Shown piece after piece: positions 61,153-64,000 of a stretch of DNA of 64,000 bases. The translations under genes and the position numbers were made by a program. The notes under the pieces were generated by a model that ran no database searches, had not been told where the DNA came from, and saw only the letters and a list, made by a program, of their open reading frames with translations. The DNA is taken from contig NZ_JACWMX010000004.1 of assembly GCF_014773245.1 (NCBI RefSeq), positions 62,001 to 126,000 on the forward strand, given 5' to 3'. Every line of letters begins with the position of its first letter. Positions within the stretch are counted from its first letter, which is position 1. Source of the stretch: Mucilaginibacter glaciei. GTDB taxonomy: Bacteria > Bacteroidota > Bacteroidia > Sphingobacteriales > Sphingobacteriaceae.

Positions 61153-62241
61153 CTAATCCGCTACCGGGGTGGCTTGCATAGGGCTAACGGCATTATTAAT
61201 AGACACCTGCTGGGCAACCCTGCGGGCCATTTCCATAAATGCCGTATTCATCACACCCCCTTCGTCCATCACTATTGGCCTGCCTGCGTCGCCGCTATCG
61301 CTGATGCTTTTTATCAGCGGGATCTCTCCTAAAAATGGTACGTCTAAGGTTTGCGCCAATTTTTGCCCGCCGCCTTGTCCAAAAATGTAATATTTATTCT
61401 CAGGTAATTCTGCAGGTGTAAAGTAACTCATGTTCTCTACTACACCCAATATCGGTACGTTTATGGCAGGCATTAAAAACATGCCCACGCCCTTTTTAGC
61501 ATCGGCGAGCGCCACCTTTTGAGGTGTGGTTACAATTACCGCACCTGTAACCGGGAAGCTTTGCGTAACGGTGATGTGGATATCGCCGGTACCCGGTGGC
61601 AGGTCTACAACCAGGTAATCCAGCTCGCCCCATTCGGCGTCGTTAAACAACTGCTTGATGGCTGTAGATACCATTGGCCCACGCCAGGGCACAGGTTGGT
61701 TAGGGTCGGTAAAAAAACCTATCGATAGCAGCTTGATGCCAAATTTTTCTATCGGTTCTATCCGGGTTTTGCCGTCTACCTGGCTGGCCTTCGGCCGCTC
61801 ATTCTCTAACCCGAACATGATAGGGATAGAGGGGCCGTAAATATCGGCATCTATTAAACCTACCTTTGCGCCTGTTTTTGAAAGTGCCAGCGCAAGGTTA
61901 ACCGATACGGTAGATTTGCCTACCCCGCCTTTGCCGGATGCTACCGCAATGATATTTTTAACACCCGGTACCCCGGTGTTCTTTTGCGATGTAACGCGCG
62001 AGGTCATATTCACCGTCACTTCGACCTCTTTACTGATAAAGTGACCAATGGCATTGCGACAGGCATTTTCTATCAAAGCCTTTAAAGGGCATGCCGGGGT
62101 TGTTAAGACAACCGAAAAGCTGAGCTTGCTGCCATCTATGTGGATGTCCTGGATCATATTTAAGGTTACCAGGTCCTTCTTCAGGTCCGGCTCCTCTACA
62201 TTGCCCAGGGCTTGTAATACTTGTTCTTTAGTTATTTCCAT
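61153..62241 (-). CDS. Mrp/ApbC-family P-loop ATPase, Fe-S cluster carrier
   Basis: Counting from the ATG at 62239-62241 the protein has 362 residues. It has an N-terminal MIP18-like domain (about 1-90, ITKEQVLQALGNVEEPDLKK) and a P-loop domain with ASGKGGVGKSTVSVNLA, DADIYGPSIPIMFGL and VVDLPPGTGDIHIT. A CxxC motif is not obvious in this copy. A start at 62301 would add 20 residues not seen in the family. It is upstream of the NifU-domain gene. Confidence 0.93.
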   Translation of the reverse strand: MEITKEQVLQALGNVEEPDLKKDLVTLNMIQDIHIDGSKLSFSVVLTTPACPLKALIENACRNAIGHFISKEVEVTVNMTSRVTSQKNTGVPGVKNIIAVASGKGGVGKSTVSVNLALALSKTGAKVGLIDADIYGPSIPIMFGLENERPKASQVDGKTRIEPIEKFGIKLLSIGFFTDPNQPVPWRGPMVSTAIKQLFNDAEWGELDYLVVDLPPGTGDIHITVTQSFPVTGAVIVTTPQKVALADAKKGVGMFLMPAINVPILGVVENMSYFTPAELPENKYYIFGQGGGQKLAQTLDVPFLGEIPLIKSISDSGDAGRPIVMDEGGVMNTAFMEMARRVAQQVSINNAVSPMQATPVAD

Positions 62242-62317
62242 TTTTATTTCATCGCAAAAATACGAAAACAGGTAGCAGCTTGCGTTGTTATCAAAAAACA
62301 TTTGCTACGGCCCGCCG

Positions 62318-62348
62318 TTTGCACCACATCATATTTAGTTTAGTTTTG
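62318..62348 (+). promoter_or_regulatory. Promoter of the AsmA-GT51 gene
   Basis: TTTG (62318-62321) and TAGTTTTG (62341-62348) are separated by 19 bases and match the -33/-7 pattern. The ATG at 62363 follows after 14 bases, giving a leader of about 10 bases. Confidence 0.7.
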
Positions 62349-62362
62349 AACAAATTTATCAG

Positions 62363-64000
62363 ATGCGCCGTATCAACCCCAAATATCTTCGTATAGCAGG
62401 AATAGCTGCCGCCGTATTCGTATTGATCATGCTCATAGGCGGATTTGTTGCCTATTCTAAACGCGAAGTACTGCTGCAAAAAGCTATCAGCAAAGCTAAA
62501 TCAAAAGCAAAAAGGGATTATAATTTAGATGTAAAAATAGGCTCGGCGAAGTTTACAGGCTTAAGTACAGTGGCTTTTACCGACATTTCCGTTATCCCTT
62601 ACCAGCGCGACAGCCTGTTCTCTGTAAAGAAGTTTGACGTTAGCGTTAAGATCTTCCCGCTTATATTCGGCACCATTAAACTGGCAGATGTGGTAGTTGA
62701 GAATGGCCACATAAATTTAACCAGCATCAAAGGCGTTAAAAATTTTGATTTTCTGTTCAAAAAGAAAAAAGACACCACCAATACCGGTAACAAGGTTGAT
62801 CTGTCCGAGCTATCGAACAATCTCATTAACGATGTACTTTATAAGATCCCTGATAACCTGTCATTAACCAACTTCCTGATAAGTTTTAAGGATGACAGCA
62901 GCCGTATGAGCGCATCAGCAACAACAGCCCGCATCAATGACGGCAAGCTCACCTCAACCATTAATGTAGACGACGGCACCGCGCAGGCTACCTGGCACTT
63001 TGATGGCAAAATGCATGCGTCAGATAAAGACATTGATGTGAAGCTATACGCCGATGGTAAAAAAGTGGAGCTGCCTATCCTGCAAAAGAAGTTTAAAGTG
63101 AAATTGAACTTTGATACCCTTACTACCAAGTTAACCAAAGTAAGTAACGGAAGCGGGGAGACCAAGATCTATAGTTACCTATCGGTACGCAACCTGTTGA
63201 TCAATCACCCGGGCCTGTCAACCACCGATATTATTATTCCTAATGGCGGGATAGATGCCAATATTTTTGTAGGCAGCAATTATGTATCGTTGGATAGTTC
63301 TTCGGTTATTCACCTCAAAAAAATAACCGCCAACCCTTACATCAAATACACGCTTAACCCGGTTAAGATCTATGAATTGAAGGTGCATAGCGACTGGCAA
63401 AACGCGCAGGATATCTTCGATGCCTTCCCCACCGGCATGTTCGAATCGTTAGACGGTATTAAGGTGGCCGGTAAACTTAGCTATAACCTTAACCTGTTTT
63501 ATAACGCAAGCCAAATAGATAACCTGCAATTCGATTCGCGGCTGGATAAGGATAATTTCCGGATCATCAGCTACGGTAAAACCGACCTGGGTAAATTGAA
63601 CAGTACATTTGTATACACGCCTTATGAAAAGGGCAAACCGATGTCGCCCCATGTTATCGGCCCCGAAAATGAAGATTTTACCCGCTTGGAAGATATTTCG
63701 CCCAACCTGCGTAACGCGGTAATGACGGCAGAGGATCCTTCCTTCTATAAAAACAAGGGGTTTGTAGAAGAGTCTATTCGCAAATCTATCATTACGGATA
63801 TTAAAGACCATAAGTTTAAGCGCGGCGGCAGTACCATTTCCATGCAACTGGTTAAGAACGCCTTTTTGAGCAGGAACAAAACCTTATCGCGTAAGATAGA
63901 AGAGATCCTGATCGTATGGATGATTGAGAACAACCGCATCATGAGCAAAAACCGCATGCTGGAGGTTTACTTTAACATTATAGAATGGGGACGCGGTATT
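62363..64000 (+). CDS. AsmA-like/peptidoglycan transglycosylase (GT51) fusion, N-terminal part cut by window edge
   Basis: About 546 residues are present before the right edge. There is one N-terminal membrane helix (YLRIAGIAAAVFVLIMLIGG), then about 390 residues of AsmA-like beta repeats (VKIGSAKFTGLSTVAFTDIS, VVVENGHINLTSIKGVKNFD). A GT51 transglycosylase domain follows, with VMTAEDPSFYKNKGF, the catalytic-region RGGSTISMQLVKNAFL and NRMLEVYFNIIEWGRG. GT51 enzymes polymerise lipid II into glycan strands at the outer face of the inner membrane. The long AsmA-like part is not found in E. coli MtgA or the class A penicillin-binding proteins. The rest of the gene, including any transpeptidase domain, is not visible. 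Confidence 0.85.
   Translation, partial: MRRINPKYLRIAGIAAAVFVLIMLIGGFVAYSKREVLLQKAISKAKSKAKRDYNLDVKIGSAKFTGLSTVAFTDISVIPYQRDSLFSVKKFDVSVKIFPLIFGTIKLADVVVENGHINLTSIKGVKNFDFLFKKKKDTTNTGNKVDLSELSNNLINDVLYKIPDNLSLTNFLISFKDDSSRMSASATTARINDGKLTSTINVDDGTAQATWHFDGKMHASDKDIDVKLYADGKKVELPILQKKFKVKLNFDTLTTKLTKVSNGSGETKIYSYLSVRNLLINHPGLSTTDIIIPNGGIDANIFVGSNYVSLDSSSVIHLKKITANPYIKYTLNPVKIYELKVHSDWQNAQDIFDAFPTGMFESLDGIKVAGKLSYNLNLFYNASQIDNLQFDSRLDKDNFRIISYGKTDLGKLNSTFVYTPYEKGKPMSPHVIGPENEDFTRLEDISPNLRNAVMTAEDPSFYKNKGFVEESIRKSIITDIKDHKFKRGGSTISMQLVKNAFLSRNKTLSRKIEEILIVWMIENNRIMSKNRMLEVYFNIIEWGRGI

Noticed and set aside
62242-62301. Longer start of the Mrp ATPase
   Set aside because: The extra 20 residues are not seen in the family and the ATG at 62239-62241 begins the normal MIP18-like domain.
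1-64000. tRNA, rRNA, known riboswitch, integrase or transposase genes
   Set aside because: Gaps were read on both strands and no tRNA cloverleaf, rRNA segment, classical riboswitch motif, DDE/DEDD transposase or integrase was recognised; short RNAs without known motifs could have been missed.

Overview
This is a chromosomal window from a Bacteroidota bacterium. The gene content points to the family Sphingobacteriaceae, most likely Mucilaginibacter or a close relative (Pedobacter-like). The signs are a SusC/SusD outer-membrane uptake pair, a GldN-type (type IX secretion) domain, a ribosomal protein S16 with a long C-terminal tail, PadR-PspC, DUF4199 and TM2 genes, start codons with little or no Shine-Dalgarno sequence, and many promoters with the Bacteroidota -7 box TAnnTTTG. 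The genus is an inference; no rRNA or tRNA gene is visible in the window.

Layout. 1-9 kb: the start of a susD gene (cut by the left edge) and its susC, then divergently a PadR regulator with a PspC membrane protein, then a TonB-dependent receptor. 9-18.5 kb: an M14 peptidase, recQ, murF, a TlpA-like lipoprotein, a FAD oxidoreductase and a zinc metallopeptidase. 18.7-20.4 kb: a compact accessory island holding a type II restriction-modification pair (cytosine-5 methyltransferase plus HNH nuclease). 20.4-24.7 kb: apaG, dus, a CPBP protease, a DUF2007 gene, cdsA and psd, the last two being consecutive phospholipid-synthesis genes. 24.8-30 kb: an orphan GldN-domain protein and the rpsP-rimM-trmD-rplS ribosomal cluster, which is split by an opposite-strand GT-C-like membrane protein gene. 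30-41 kb: a flotillin-like protein, pfkA, a two-gene DsbD system, birA, rsfS, ftsH, an LUD protein and a metallophosphoesterase. 41-47 kb: the least familiar stretch, with a large exported protein of unknown function, a papain-like C1 peptidase, an exported protein resembling a phage tail-collar domain, and an overlapping four-gene run ending in a histidine kinase and LuxR-type regulator. 47-52 kb: a radical SAM protein, a GIY-YIG nuclease gene bracketed by perfect inverted repeats, a zinc-ribbon coiled-coil protein with a Nif3-like protein, and small membrane proteins. 52-64 kb: mfd, a VapBC-type toxin-antitoxin pair, an SRPBCC membrane protein with hpt, an M16 peptidase, def, a NifU-domain protein with an Mrp ATPase, and the start of an AsmA-like/GT51 transglycosylase fusion cut by the right edge.

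Most of the window is ordinary core genome. The observations most worth a second look are: the restriction-modification island with direct repeats lying over its promoter; the GIY-YIG gene inside 29-bp perfect inverted repeats, with a related palindrome at 32.1 kb; a recurrent leaderless or near-leaderless arrangement (padR, trmD, def, mfd, an M16 peptidase, a FAD oxidoreductase), twice with TTG starts; the orphan GldN fusion; a motif shared upstream of the C1 peptidase and collar-like genes; and a stem-loop at the predicted extreme 5' end of the rpsP mRNA. I did not find a convincing wholly new multi-gene system. All identifications rest on reading motifs and family patterns by eye; no search was run.
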